DNA of 64,000 nt from assembly GCA_964036315.1 (NCBI GenBank), contig CAXIWW010000817.1:1275501-1339500 (forward strand), written 5' to 3'. The position numbers and the translations under genes are program-made. The DNA is from Acanthosepion esculentum. Its lineage: Eukaryota; Mollusca; Cephalopoda; Sepiida; Sepiidae. The notes beneath the pieces were generated by a model, which made no database searches, was not told where the DNA came from, and saw only the letters and a program-made list of their open reading frames with translations. Positions 48,281 to 60,721 of this stretch are shown here, piece by piece (the stretch's first letter is position 1; each line of letters opens with the position of its first letter).

Positions 48281-51200
48281 GCGGCTACTGTAAGATTTTA
48301 CATGACGACCAGCAGCATGGCCTCTGTCATGTTGGCTTCCGGTACATATTTTAGCCTCTGGTGTAAGATGATACAGTACGTACAGCAGCCATGATTCTGA
48401 TCTGTTGGATTCTGGTGCATATTTGAGCGTCTAATGTAAAAACTTAAACTACGTCCAGCAGCATGGCCTTTGATCTGTTGGTTTCCGGTCCATATATGAG
48501 CGTCTAATGTAAGATTTTAGAGTACGTCGAACAGCATGGCATCTGACCTGTTGGCTTCCGGTCCATATTTGAGAGTCTTGTGCAAGATGATACACTACGT
48601 CCAGCAGCCCTGTTTCTGATATCTTGGTTTCTGGTGCATATTTGAGCGTCTAATATAAAAAGATAAACTACGTCCAGGCGGTTGGCCTCTGACCTGTTGG
48701 CTTCCGGTCCAAATTTGAGCGTCTTGTGTAAGATTATACACTAAGTCCACCAGCCATGGTTCTGATCTGTTGGTTTCTGGTGCATATTTGAGCGTCTGAT
48801 GTAAAAAGATAAACTACGTCCAGCAGCATGGCCTCTGATCTGTTGGCTTCCGGTCTATATTTGAGCCCCTAATGTAAGATATTACATGACATCCAGCAGC
48901 ATGGCCTCTGACCTGTTGTCTTCCGGTCCATATTTGAGCGTCTTGTCTAAGATGATACACTAAGTCCACCAGCCATGATTCTGATCTGTTGGTTTCTGGT
49001 GCATATTTGAGCGTCTTGTGTAAGATGATACACTACGTCCAGCAGCCCTGTTTCTGATCTCTTGGTTTCTGGTGCATATTTGAGCGTTTAATGTAAAAAG
49101 ATAAAGTACAACCAGCAGCATGGCCTCTGATCTGTTGGTTTCCGGTCCATATTTGAGCGTCTATTTTAAGATTTTAGACTACGTCCAGCAGCATGGCCTC
49201 CGACCTGTTGGCTTCCGGTCCATATTTGAGCGTCTCGTGTAAGATTATACACTACGTCCAGCAGCCCTGTTTCTGATCTCTTGGTTTCTGGTGCATATAT
49301 GAGCGTCTAATATAAAAAGATAAACTACGTCCAGCAGCATGGCCTCTGATCTGTTGGTTTCCGGTTCACATTTGAGCGTCTTGTGTGAGATGATACACTA
49401 CGTCTAGCATCCCTGTTTCTGACCTCTTGGTTTCTGGTGCATATATGAGCGACTAATGTAAAAAGATAAACTACGGCCAGCAGCATGGCCTCAGATCTGT
49501 TTGTTTCCGGTCAATATTTGAGCGTTTTGTGTAAGATGATACACTAGGTCCAGCAGCCATGATTCTGATGTGTTGGTTTCTGGTGCATATTTGAGCGTCT
49601 AATGTAAAAAGATAAACTACGACCAGCAGCATGGCCTCTGATCTGTTGGTTTCCGGTCCATATTTTGAGCGTCTAATGTAAAAAGGTAAACTACGACCAG
49701 CAGCACAGCCTCTGATCTGTTGGTTTCCGGACCATATTTGAACGTCTAATGAAAGATTTTAGACACCCTCCAGCAGCATGGCCTCTGACCTGTTGGCTTC
49801 CGGTCCATATTTGAGCGTCTTGTGTAAGGTGATACACTACGTCCAGCAGCCCTGTTTCTGATCTGTTGGTGTCTAGTGCATATTTGAGCGTCTAATGTAA
49901 AAAGATAAACTACGCCCAGCAGCATGGCCTCTGATCAGTTGGTTTCCGGACCATATTTGAGCGTCTAATGTAAGATTTTAGACTACATGCAGCAGCATGG
50001 CCTCTGACCTGTTGGCTTCCGCTCCATATTTGAGCGTCTTGTGTGAGATGATACACTACGTCCAGCAGCCCTGTTTCTGATCTCTTGGTGTCTGGTGAAT
50101 ATTTGAGCGTCTAATGTAAAAATATAAACTACGTCCAGCAGCATTGCCTCTGACCTGTTGGCTTCCCCGTCCATATTTGAGCGTCTTGTGTAAGATGATA
50201 CACTACGTCCAGCAGCCATGATTCTGATCTGTTGGTTTCTGGTGAATATTTGAGCGTCTGATGTAAAAAGATAAACTACGACCAGCAGCATGGCCGCTGA
50301 TCTGTTGGTTTCCGGTCCATATTTGAGCGTCTAATGTAAGATTTTAGACTACGTCCAGCGGCATGGCCTCTGACCTGTTGGGTTCCGGTCCATATTTGAG
50401 CGTCTTGTGTAAGATGATACACTACGCCCAGCAGCCATGATTCTGATCTGTTGGTTTCTGGTGCATATTTTGAGCGTCTAATTTAAAAAGATAAACTACG
50501 TCCATCAGCATGGCCTCTGATCTGTTGGTTTCCGGTCCATATTTGAGCGTCTAATGTAAGATTTAAGACTACGCTCAGCAGCATGGCCTCTCATCTGATG
50601 GCTTCCGGTCTATATATTAGCGTCTTGTGTAAGATGATACACTACGCCCAGCAGCCATGATTCTGATCTGTTGGTTTCTGGTGCATATGTTGATCGTCCA
50701 ATTTAAAAAGATGAACTACGTCCAGCAGCATGGCCCCTGATCTGTTGGTTTCCCGTCCATATTTGAGCGTCTAATGTAAGATTTTAAACGACATTCAGCA
50801 GCATTGCCTCCGACCTGTTGGCTTCCGGTCAATATTTGAGCGTCTTGTGTAAGATGATACACTACGTCCAGCAGCCATGATTATGATCTCTTGGTTTCTG
50901 GTGTATATTTGAGCGTCTAATGTAAAAAGATAAACTACGACCAGCAGCATGGCCTCTGATCTGTTGGTTTCCGGTCCATATTTGAGCGTCTAATGCAAGA
51001 TTTTATAATACTCCAGCAGCATGGCCTTTGACCTGTTGGCTTCCGGTTCATATTTGAGCGTCTTGTGTAAGATAATACACTACGTCCAGCAGCCCTGTTT
51101 CTGATATCTTGGTTTCTGGTGCATATTTGACCGTCTAATGTAAAAAGATAAACTACGTCCAGCAGCATGGCCTCTGATCTGTTGGTTTCCTGTCCATATT

Positions 51201-54200
51201 TGAGCGTCTAATGTAAGATTTCAGACTACATGCAGCAGCATGGCCTCTGACCTGTTTGCTTCCGGTCCATATTTGAGCGTCTTGTGTAAGATGATACACT
51301 ACACCCAGCAGCCATGATTCTGATCTGTTGGTTTCTGGTGCATATTTGAGCGTCTAATGTAAAAAGATAAACCACGTGCAGCAGCATGGCCTCTGATCAG
51401 TTGGTTTCCCGTCCATATTTGAAAGTCTAATGTAAGATATTAGATTACGTCTAGCAGCCTTGCTTCTGACCTGTTGGCTTCCGGTCCATATTTGAGCGTC
51501 TTGTGTAAGATGATACACTACGTCCAGCAGCCATAATTCTGATCTCTTGGTTTCTGGTGCATATTTGAGCGTCTAATGTAAAAAGATAAACTACGTCAAG
51601 CAGCATGGTCTCTGATCTGTTGGTTTCCGGACCATATTTGAGCGTCTAATATAAGATTTTAGACTACATGCAGCAGCATGGCCTCTGACCTGTGGGCTTC
51701 CGGTCCATATTTTAGCGTCTTGTGTGAGATGATACACTACGTCCAGCAGAAATGATTCTGATCTATTGGTTTCTGTACATATTTGAGGGTCTAATGTAAA
51801 TGATAAACTACGCCCAGCAGCATGGCCTCTGATCTGTTGGTTTCCGGTCCATATTTGAGCGTCTAATGTAAGATTTGAGACTACGTCCAGCAGCATGCCC
51901 GCTGATCTGTTGGCTTCCGGTCCATATTTGAGCGTCTAATGTAAGAATTTAGACTACGTCCAGCAGCATGTCCTCTGAACTGTTGGCTTCCGGTCCATAT
52001 CTGAGCGTCTTGTGTAAGGTGTTAAACTACATCCAGCAGCCAGGATTCTGATCTCTTGGTTTCTGGTACATATTTGAGCTTCTAATGTAAAAAGATAAAC
52101 TACATCCAGCAGCATGGCCTGTGATCTGTTAGTTTCCGGTCCATCTTTGAGCGTCTAATGTAAGATTTTAGACTACGTCCAGCAGCATGGGCTTTGACCT
52201 GTTAGCTTCCGGTTCATATTTGAGCGTCTTGTGTAAGATGATACACTACGTCCAGCAGACATGATTCTGATCTATTGGTTTCTGTACATATTTGAGCGTC
52301 TAATGTAAATAGGTAAACTACGTCCAGCAGCTTCGCCTCTGATCTGTTGGTTTCCCGTCCATATTTGAGCGTCTAATGTAACGTTTTAGAATACGTCCAG
52401 CAGCATGGCATCTGACCTGTTGGCTTCCGGTCCATATTTGAGCGTCTTGTGTGAGATGATACACTACGTCCAGCAGCCCTGTTTCTGATCTCTTGGTGTC
52501 TGGTGAATATTTGAGCGTCTAATGTAAAAATATAAACTACGTCCAGCAGCATGGCCTCTGACCTGTTGGCTTCCCCGTCCATATTTGAGCGTCTTGTGTA
52601 AGATGATACACTACGTCCAGCAGCCATGATTCTGATCTGTTGGTTTCTGGTGAATATTTGAGCGTCTGATGTAAAAAGATAAACTACGACCAGCAGCATG
52701 GCCGCTGATCTGTTGGTTTCCGGTCCATATTTGAGCGTCTAATGTAAGATATTAGACTACGTCCAGCAGCATGGCCTCTGACCTGGTGACTTTCGGTTCA
52801 TATTTGAGCGTCTTGTGTAAGATAATACACTACGTCCAGCAGCCCTGTTTCTGATATCTTTGTTTCTGGTGCATATCTGAGCGTCTAATGTAAAAAGATA
52901 AACTACGTCCAGCAGGATAGCCTCTGACCTGTTGGCTTCCGTTCCATATTTGAGCTTCTTGTTTAAGATGATATACTACGTCCAGCAGCCCTGTTTCTGA
53001 TCTGTTGGTGTCTCGTTCATATTTGACCGATTAATGTAAAAAGATAAACTACGCCCAGCAACATGGCCTCTGATCTGTTGGTTTCCGGTCCATATTTGAG
53101 CGTCTAATGTAAGATTTGAGAATACGCCCAGCAGCATGGTCTCTGACCTGTTGGCTTCTTGTCTGTATTTGAGCTTCTTGTGTAAGATGATACACTACAT
53201 CCAGCAGACCTGATTCTGATATCTTGGTTTCTGGTGCATATTTGAGCGTCTAATGTAAAAAGATAAACTACGACCAGCAGCATGGCCTCTGATCTGTTGG
53301 TTTCCGGTCCATATTTGAGCGTCTAATGTAAGATTTTAGACTACGTCCAGCAGCATCGTCACTGACCTGTTGGCTTCCGGTCCATATTTGAGCGTCTTGT
53401 GTAAGATGATACACTACGTCCAGCAGCCATGATTCTGATCTGTTGGTTTCTGGTGCATATTTGAGCGTCTAATGTAAAAAGATAAACTACGTCCAGCAGC
53501 ATGGCCTCTGATCCGTTGATTTCCGGTCCATATTTGAGCGTCTAATTAAATATATTAGACTACGTCCAGCAGCATGGCCTCTGATCTGTTGGCTTCCGGT
53601 CCATATTTTAGTGTCTTGTGTAAGATGATACACTACGTCCAGCAGCCCTGTTTCTGATCTCTTGGTTTCTGGTGCATATTTGAGCGTCTAATGTAAAAAG
53701 ATAAACTATGTCCAGCAGAATGGCCTCTGACCTGTTGGCCTCCGGTCCATATTTGAGCGTCTTGTGTAAGATGATACAGTACGTCCAGCAGCCATGATTC
53801 TGATCTGTTTGTTTCTGGTGCATATTTGAGCGTCCAATGTGAAAAGATAAACTACGTCCAGCAGCATGGCCTCTGATCTGTTGGTTTCCGGTCCATATTT
53901 GTGCGTCTAATGTAAGATTTTAGTCTACGCCCAGCAGCATTGCCTCTGACCTGTTGGCTTCCGGTCCATATTTGAGCTTCTTGTGTAAGATGATACAATA
54001 CGTCCAGCAACCATGATTCAGATCTGTTGGTTTCTGGTGCATATTTTGAGCGTCTAATGTAAAAAGATAGACTTCGTCCAGCAGCATGGCCTCTGATCTG
54101 TTGGTTTCCTGTCCATATTTGATCATCTAATGTAAGATTTTAGACGACGTCCAGCAGCATTGCCTCTGACCTGTTGGTTTCCGGTCCATATTTGAGCGTC

Positions 54201-55340
54201 TTGTGTAAGATGATACACTACGTCCAGCACCCCTGTTTCTGATCTCTTGGTTTCTGATGCATATTTGAGCGTCTTGTGTAAGATTATACACTACGTCCAG
54301 CAGCCATGAGTCTTATCGGTTGGGTTTTGGTGCATATTTGTGCGTCTAATGTAAAACGATAAACTACGTCCAGCAGCATGGCCTCTGATCTATTGGTTTC
54401 CGGTTCATATTTGAGCATCTAATGTAAGAATTTAGAATACATGCAGCAGCATGCCCTCTGACCTGTTGGCTTCCGGTCCATATTTGAGCGTTTTGTGTAA
54501 AATGATACACTACGTCCAGCAGACATGATTCTAATGTTGGTTTCTGTACATATTTGAGCGTATAAAATAAACAGATAAACTACGTCCAGCAGCATGTCAT
54601 CTGATCTGTTGGTTTCCCGTCCATATTTGTCCGTCTAATGTAAGATTTTAGAATACGTCCAGCAGCATGGCCTGTGACATGTTGGCTTCCGGTCCATATT
54701 TGAGCGTCTTGTGTAAGATGATACACTACGTCCAGCAGCCCTATTTCTGATATCTTGGTTTCTGGTGAAGATTTGAGCGTCTAATGTAAAAAGATAAACT
54801 ACGTCCAGCGGCATGGCCTCTGATCTATTGGTTTCCGGTCCATAATTGGGCGTCTAATAAAAGATTTTACACTACGTCCTGCAGCATGGCCTCTGACCTG
54901 TTAGCTTCCGGTCCATATTTGAGCGTCTTGAGTAAGATGATACACTACGTCCAGCAGCCATGATTCTGATCTGTTGTTTTCTGGTTCATATTTGAGCGTC
55001 TAATGTAAAAAGATAAACTACGTCCAGCTGAATGGACTCTGATCTGTTGGTTCCCGGTCCATATATGAGCGTGTATTATTAGATTTTATACTACGTCCAG
55101 CAGTATGGCCTCCGAACTGTTGGCTTCCGTTCCATATTTGAGCGTCTTGTGTAAGATGATACACTACGTCCAGCAGCCATGATTCTGATCTCTTGGTTTC
55201 TGGTGCATATTTGAGCGTCTAATGTAAAAAGATAAACTACGTCCAGCAGCATGGCCTCTGATATGTTGGTTTCCGGTCCATATTTGAGCGTCCAATGTAA
55301 GATTTTAGACTACGTCAGGCAGCATGGCCTCTGATCTGCT
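48281..55340 (-). repeat. Sat4 array, right arm (inverted 219-bp higher-order repeat)
   Basis: The same three monomer types lie in reverse complement, recognised by CTACGTCCAGCAGCATGGCC, CCGGTCCATATTTGAGCGTC and CTTGTGTAAGATGATACAC. About 32 trimers fit, roughly four fewer than the left arm. Near 48,850-48,925 the right arm has one extra 73-bp monomer (TTGAGCCCCTAATG to TCCGGTCCATATTTGAGC) that is absent opposite at about 47,690. Confidence 0.95.
49983..52750 (-). repeat. Sat4 right-arm duplication (49,983-50,340 and 52,390-52,750)
   Basis: A block with CTTGGTGTCTGGTGAATATT, TTGGCTTCCCCGTCCATATT and CATGGCCGCTGATC occurs twice at an offset of about 2,408 bp, one base short of eleven 219-bp repeats. 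Counterparts of GACGGGGAAGCC and CATATTCACCAGAAACC lie near 42,580-42,660 in the left arm. Confidence 0.8.
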
Positions 55341-57212
55341 GGTGTCCAATTGTCGGGAATTTCTTACCATATCCATAATTACAAAAGTTTTTTCGACACA
55401 TTGAATAGAGTCGAGGCGAAATTCAAGCGTATGGGGACTTGTGTTAGCTCATTTGCGGAAATTGTCATGCGGCCCTAAACTGGGAAATCCGTCATATTTC
55501 ACTTGTTTATAACTTTTTTCCAGTAAAAGAAATATTTTCAAAATGGGTATCAAATTATGTGCAATTATTTGATTTGTCTATGTTTACAGGGATGTTTCAT
55601 TTGCTCAGATAGTAACAAGTACAGCTTTCAAAATGTGCGCTGTATGTCGTCTAACAATTTATAGCGTCCGAATTCCAGTGTGCACAATAAGACTCCATTT
55701 CTAATTTTTCTTTTTTATAGAATCCTCAAAATATTGCTGTCCAATTCTCGGGAATTTCTTGCCTTATCCATAATCACAAAAGTTTTTTCGACACCTTGAA
55801 TAGAGTCGAGGCGAAATTAAACGGTATGGGGACATGTGTTAGCTCATTTGCGGAAATTGTCATGCGGATTTAAACTGGGTAATCAGTCATATTTCACCTG
55901 TTTATAACTTTTTTCGTGTAAAAGAAATATTTTCAAAATGGGTATCAAATTGTTTGCAATTATTTGATTTGTCTATGTATACAGGGATTTTTCATTTGGT
56001 CAGAATGTAAAAAGTACAGCTTTCACCATGTGCGCGGTATGTCGTCTGACAATTTACAGCGTCCGAATTCCGGTGAGCACAATACGATTGCATTTGTAAT
56101 TTTCTTTTTTATAGAATCCACAAAATATTGGTGTCCAATTGTCGGGAATTTCTTACCTTATCCATAATTACAAAAGTTTTTTCGACACCTTGAATAGATT
56201 CGAAGCCAAATTCAAAGGTATGGGGACTTGTGTTAGCTCATTTGCGGAAATTGTCATGCGGACCTAAACTGGGTAATCAGTCATAATTCACTTGTTCATA
56301 ACTTTTTTCCAGTAAAAGAAATATTTTCAAAATGGGTATCAAATTGTCTGCAATTATTTGGTTGGTCTATGTATACAGGGATTTTTCATTTGGTCAGATA
56401 GTAACAAGTACATCTTTCACCAGGTGCGCGGTATGTCGTCTGACAATTTACAGCGTCCGAATTCCAGTGTGCACAATAAGACTGCAATTCTAATTTTGCC
56501 TTTTTATAGAATCCACAAAATATTGGTGTCCAATTTTCGGGAATATCTTGTCTTATTCATAATTACAAATGTTTTTTCGACACCTTGATTAGAGTCGAGT
56601 GGAAATTCAAAGGTATGGGGAATTGTGTTAGCTCATTTGCGGAAATTATCATGCGGCCCTAAACTGGGAAATCAGTCATATTTCACTTGTTTATAACTTT
56701 TTTCCAATAAAAGAAATATTTTCAAAATGGGTATCAAATTGTGTGCAATTATTTGATTTGTCTGTGTATACAGTGATATTTCATTTGCTCAGATAGTAAA
56801 AAGTACAGCTGTCACCATGTGCGCGGTATGTCGTCTGACAATTTACAGCGTCCGAATTCCAGTGTGCACAATAAGAATGCATTTGTAATTTTTCGTTTTA
56901 ATAGAATCCACAAAATATTGCTGTCCAATTGTCGTGAATTTCTTGCCTCATCCATAAATACAAATGTTTCTTCGACACCTTTAATAGAGTCGAGGCGAAA
57001 TTCAAGCGTATGGGGACTTGTGTTATCTCATTTGCGGAAATTGTAAGGCGGACCTAAACTGGGAAATCAGTCATATTTCACTTGTTTATAACTTTTTTCC
57101 AGTAAAAGAAATATTTTTACTATCTGAGCAAATGAAAAATCCCTGTAAATATAGACAAATCAAATAATTGCACACAATTTGATCTACATAAATTGACCAA
57201 ATGAAAAATCCC
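55341..57212 (-). repeat. Sat3 array, right arm (395-bp unit)
   Basis: Five mirrored units are phased by AATTACAAAAGTTTTTTCGA-type blocks at 55,377, 55,772, 56,166, 56,561 and 56,956, all 394-395 bp apart. Unit-specific variants pair with the left arm in mirror order: AATCAC at 55,772 pairs with GTGATT near 39,887, and GGTGAGCACAATACGATTGC near 56,073 pairs with GCAATCGTATTGTGCTCACT near 39,578. The array length (1,872 bp) is close to that of the left arm (1,877 bp). Confidence 0.93.
57114..57212 (+). repeat. Inverted Sat3 fragment at the Sat3/Sat2 junction, right arm
   Basis: This mirrors 38,450-38,548. Sat3 flips at AGAAATATTTTTACTATCTG, continues through AAATTGCACACAATTTGAT-like sequence and CTACATAAATTGACC, and ends AAATGAAAAATCCC before Sat2. 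The same composite join at both ends shows that it predates the inverted duplication. Confidence 0.85.
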
Positions 57213-58879
57213 TTACAAGCAATCTCAGGCTGCTACAAAACGGCATTTCCTGGCTCTTTTGTGAAAACTGCCTTACAAGCAATCTCAGGCTGATACAAGC
57301 CCACACCTGCTGGCTCTTCTGTGAAAACTGCGCAAAATCAATCTCAGGCTGCTACAATCCGAATACGCCTGGCTCTTTTGTGACACCTGCCTTACAAGCA
57401 ATCTCAGGCTGCTACGATCCCATTTCTCCTGGCTTTTTGTGGAAAGTGCCTTACACGCAAACATAGGATTCTACGAGCCGGTTCTCCTGGGAGATTTGTG
57501 AAAATTGCCTTACAAGCAATCTCATTCTTCTACAAGCCTACACCTGCTGGCACTTTTAAGACAACTGCATTACAAGCAATCTCAGGCTGCTAAAAAATCG
57601 ATCTCCTGGCTCTTTCGTGACAACTGCCTTACAAGCAACGTCAGGCTGTAGCAAGCCCAATGTTCCTGTCTTTTTTGCCAATTGCCTTACAAAATAATCC
57701 CAGGCTGCTACGAGGCGATTTCTCAAGGCTCTTTTGTGGCGACTGCATTACAAGCAACCTCAGGCTGCTACAAGACGAATTCTACTGGCTCTTTTGTGAC
57801 AACTGCCTTACAAGAAATGTCAGGCTGCTCCGAGCCGACTTCTCTTGGCTCTCTTGTGTAAACTGCCTTACAAGCAATCTCAGGCTTCTACAAGCCGAAT
57901 ACGCCTGGCTCTTTTGTAGCAACTGCCTTACATGCAATCACAGCAGCAAGCCCAATTCTCTTGGGTTTTTGCGCCAATTTCATTACAAGCAATTCCACGC
58001 AGCTACGAGCCCATTTCCCCTGGCTTTACACGCAATCTCAGGCTTCTACAAACTTACACCTGCTGACTCTTTTTTTACAACTCCCTTACAAGCAATCTCC
58101 CGCTGCTATCGGCCGACTTCTCCGGGCTATTTGTGAAAACTGTCTTACAAAGGATCTCAGGCTGCTACAAGCCGATTTCTCCTGCCTCTTTTGTGCCAAC
58201 TTACTTCCAAGCAATCTCAGGCTGCTACGAGCCGACTATGCCTGGATCTTCTATGACAAATGCCTTACAAGCAATCTACGGCCGCAACAAACCGATCTCC
58301 TGGCTCTTTCGTGACAACTGCCTTACAAGAAATCTCAGGCTACTACAAGCTGACTACGCCTTTCTCTTTTGTGGCAACTGCCTTACAAGCAATCTCAGGC
58401 TGCAGCAAGCCCAATTCTCCTGGCTTTTTTTGCCAATTGCCTTACAAGTAATCCCAGGCTGCTACGAGCGTATTTCACCTGGCTCTTTTGTGGCAACTGC
58501 CTTACAAGCAATACCAGGCCTCTACAAGACGAATTCTCCTGGCTCTTTTGTGAGAACTGCCTTACAAGCAATCTCAGGATGTTACTGGCCGACTACGCCT
58601 GGCTCTTCGATGACAAGTGGCTTACAAGCAAACTCAGGCTGCTACAAGCCGATTTGTCCTGGCTCTTTTTTGGCAACTGCCTTACAAGCAATTTCAGGCT
58701 GCTACGAGCAGACTTTTCTTGGTTCGTTTGTGAAAACTGCCTTACAAGCCATGTCAGGCTGCAGCAACCCCAACTCTTTCGGCTTTTTGTGCCAATTGGC
58801 TTACAAGCAATCCCAGGCACCAACGAGCCGATTTCTCCTGGCTCTTTTGTGGCAACTGTATTACAAGCAAACTCAGGCT

Positions 58880-59531
58880 GCTACAAATCGACATCTACTG
58901 TCTCTTTTGTGCGAACTGTCTTACAAGCCATATCAGGCTGCCGCTAGGCCAATTACTTTTTGTGCCAATTGCCTTAAAAAAGCAATCCCAGGCGGCTACG
59001 TGACGATTTCTCCTGGCTGTTTTGTGGTAACTGCCTTACAAGCAATCTCAAGCTGCTAAAAGCCGAATTATCCTGGCTCTATTGTGACAACTGCCTGAAA
59101 AGCAATCTCAGGCTGCTACAAGCCGAATTCTCCTGGCTCTCTTGAGACAACTGCCTTACAAGCAAAATCAGGATGCTACGAGCCGACTTCTCATGCCTCT
59201 TTTGTGAAAACTGCCTTACAATCAATCTCAGGCTGCTACAAACCCACATCTCCTGTCTCTTTTGTGAAACTGCCTTGCAAGCAATCTCAGGCCGCTACAA
59301 ATCGACATCTACTGTCTCTTTTGTGCGAACTGTTTTACAAGCAATATCAGGCTGCCGCTAGGCCAATTACTTTTTGTGCCAATTGCCTTAAAAACGCAAT
59401 CCCAGGCGGCTACGTGACGATTTCTCCTGGCTGTTTTGTGGTAACAGCCTTACAAGCAATCTCAATCTGCTACAAGCCGAATTATCCTGGCTCTATTGTG
59501 ACAACTGCCTGAAAAGCAATCTCAGGCTGCA
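58880..59531 (+). repeat. Sat2 duplication with 414-bp offset (58,880-59,117 and 59,294-59,531)
   Basis: CATCTACTGTCTC, GTGCGAACTGT, CAGGCTGCCGCTAGGCC, CAATTACTTTTTGTGCC, GGCTACGTGACGATTTC and GCCGAATTATCCTGGCTC occur in the same order 414 bp apart, about seven Sat2 units. Confidence 0.83.
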
Positions 59532-60721
59532 GCAATCCCACTTCTCCAGGCTTTTTGAGGCAACTGCCTTACAAGCAATCTCAGGCTGCTACAAACCGAA
59601 TTCTCCTGGCTCTTTTATGACAACTGCCATACAAGCAATGTCAGGCTGCTCCGAGCCGACTGCTCTTGGCTCTCTTGTGAAAACTGCCTTACAAGCAATC
59701 TCAGGCTTCTACAAGCCGAATACGCCTGGATCTTTTGTAGCAACTGCCTTACATGCAATCACAGCAGCAAGCCCAATTCTCTTGGATTTTTGTGCCAATT
59801 TCATTACAAGCAATTCCACGCAGCTACGAGCCCGTTTACCCTGGCTTTACACGCAATCTCAGGCTTCTACAAACTTACACCTGCTGACTCTTTCTTGACA
59901 ACTCCCTTACAAGCAATCTCCCGCTGCTATCGGCCCACTTCTCCGGGCTATTTGTGAAAACTGTCTTAAAAAGGATCTCAGGCTGCTACAAGCCGATTTC
60001 TCCTGCCTCTTTTGCAGCAACTGCCTTACAAGCAATCTCAGTCTGCAACAACCCGGATTCTCCTGGCTCTTTTGTGAAAACTGCCTTACAAGCAATGTCA
60101 GACTGCTACGAGCCAACTTCTCTTGGCTATTTTGTGAAAACTGCCTTTCAAGCAATCTCAGGATGCTACAAACCCACATCTCTTGTATCTTTTGTGAAAA
60201 CTGCCTTACAAGCAATCTCAGCCTGCTACAAGCCGAATTGGGCGCTACAAATCGACATATACTGGCTCTTTTGTTACAACTGCCTTACAACCTATCCCAG
60301 GCTGCTACGAACCGATTTCTCCTGGCTCATTTGTGGCATCTGCCTTACAAGCATTCTCAGGCTGCAGCAATATGAATTCTCCTGGCTTTTTGTGCGAATT
60401 GCCTTACAAGCAATCTCAACGGCTACGAGCGGATTTCTCCTGGCGCTTTTGTGGCAACTGCCTTACAAGAAATCTCAGGCTGCTAAGAGCCGAATTCTCC
60501 TGGCGCTTTTATGACAACTGCCTTACAATAAATATCAGGCTGCTACGAGCCGACTTCTCTTGGCTCTTTTGTGAAAACTGCCTTGCAAGTAATCTCCGGC
60601 TGCTACAAGCCGAATGCTCCTGGCGCTTTTGTGACAACTGCCTTACAAGCAATGTCAGGCAGCTACAAGCCGACTTCACTTGGCTCTTTTGTGAAAACTG
60701 CCTTACAAGTAATATCAGGCC

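Larger units (their letters stand above)
38283..57380. repeat. Giant nested-satellite palindrome (about 19 kb)
   Basis: The left arm (about 38,283-48,259) and right arm (48,281 to about 57,380) are reverse complements in the order Sat2 edge, Sat3, Sat4. Mirrored private landmarks include CATTCAGCTGGACGTAG at 40,634 with its complement ending at 55,034, GGACACCAGCAGATCAG at 40,321 with the complement ending at 55,347, and GTTTAAGTTT at 48,091 with AAACTTAAAC ending at 48,449. Paired coordinates sum to 95,663-95,668 at the outer edge and 96,540 at the centre, so the left arm is about 872 bp longer. The first 300 bp of Sat4 in each arm look about 97% identical by eye. Outside 38,283 and 57,380 the Sat2 units stop corresponding. 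Confidence 0.93.

Noticed and set aside
38283..57380. Palindrome as a fold-back read or assembly artefact
   Set aside because: The arms differ by scattered substitutions, a 34-bp duplication and several indels close to multiples of 73 bp, and their flanks differ. A fold-back artefact would give near-identical arms. Long reads should still confirm it.
38283..57380. CENP-B box in Sat3 or Sat4
   Set aside because: I looked for the NTTCGNNNNANNCGGGN pattern in the consensus units and did not find a match. The TTCGAC core in Sat3 lacks the CGGG part.
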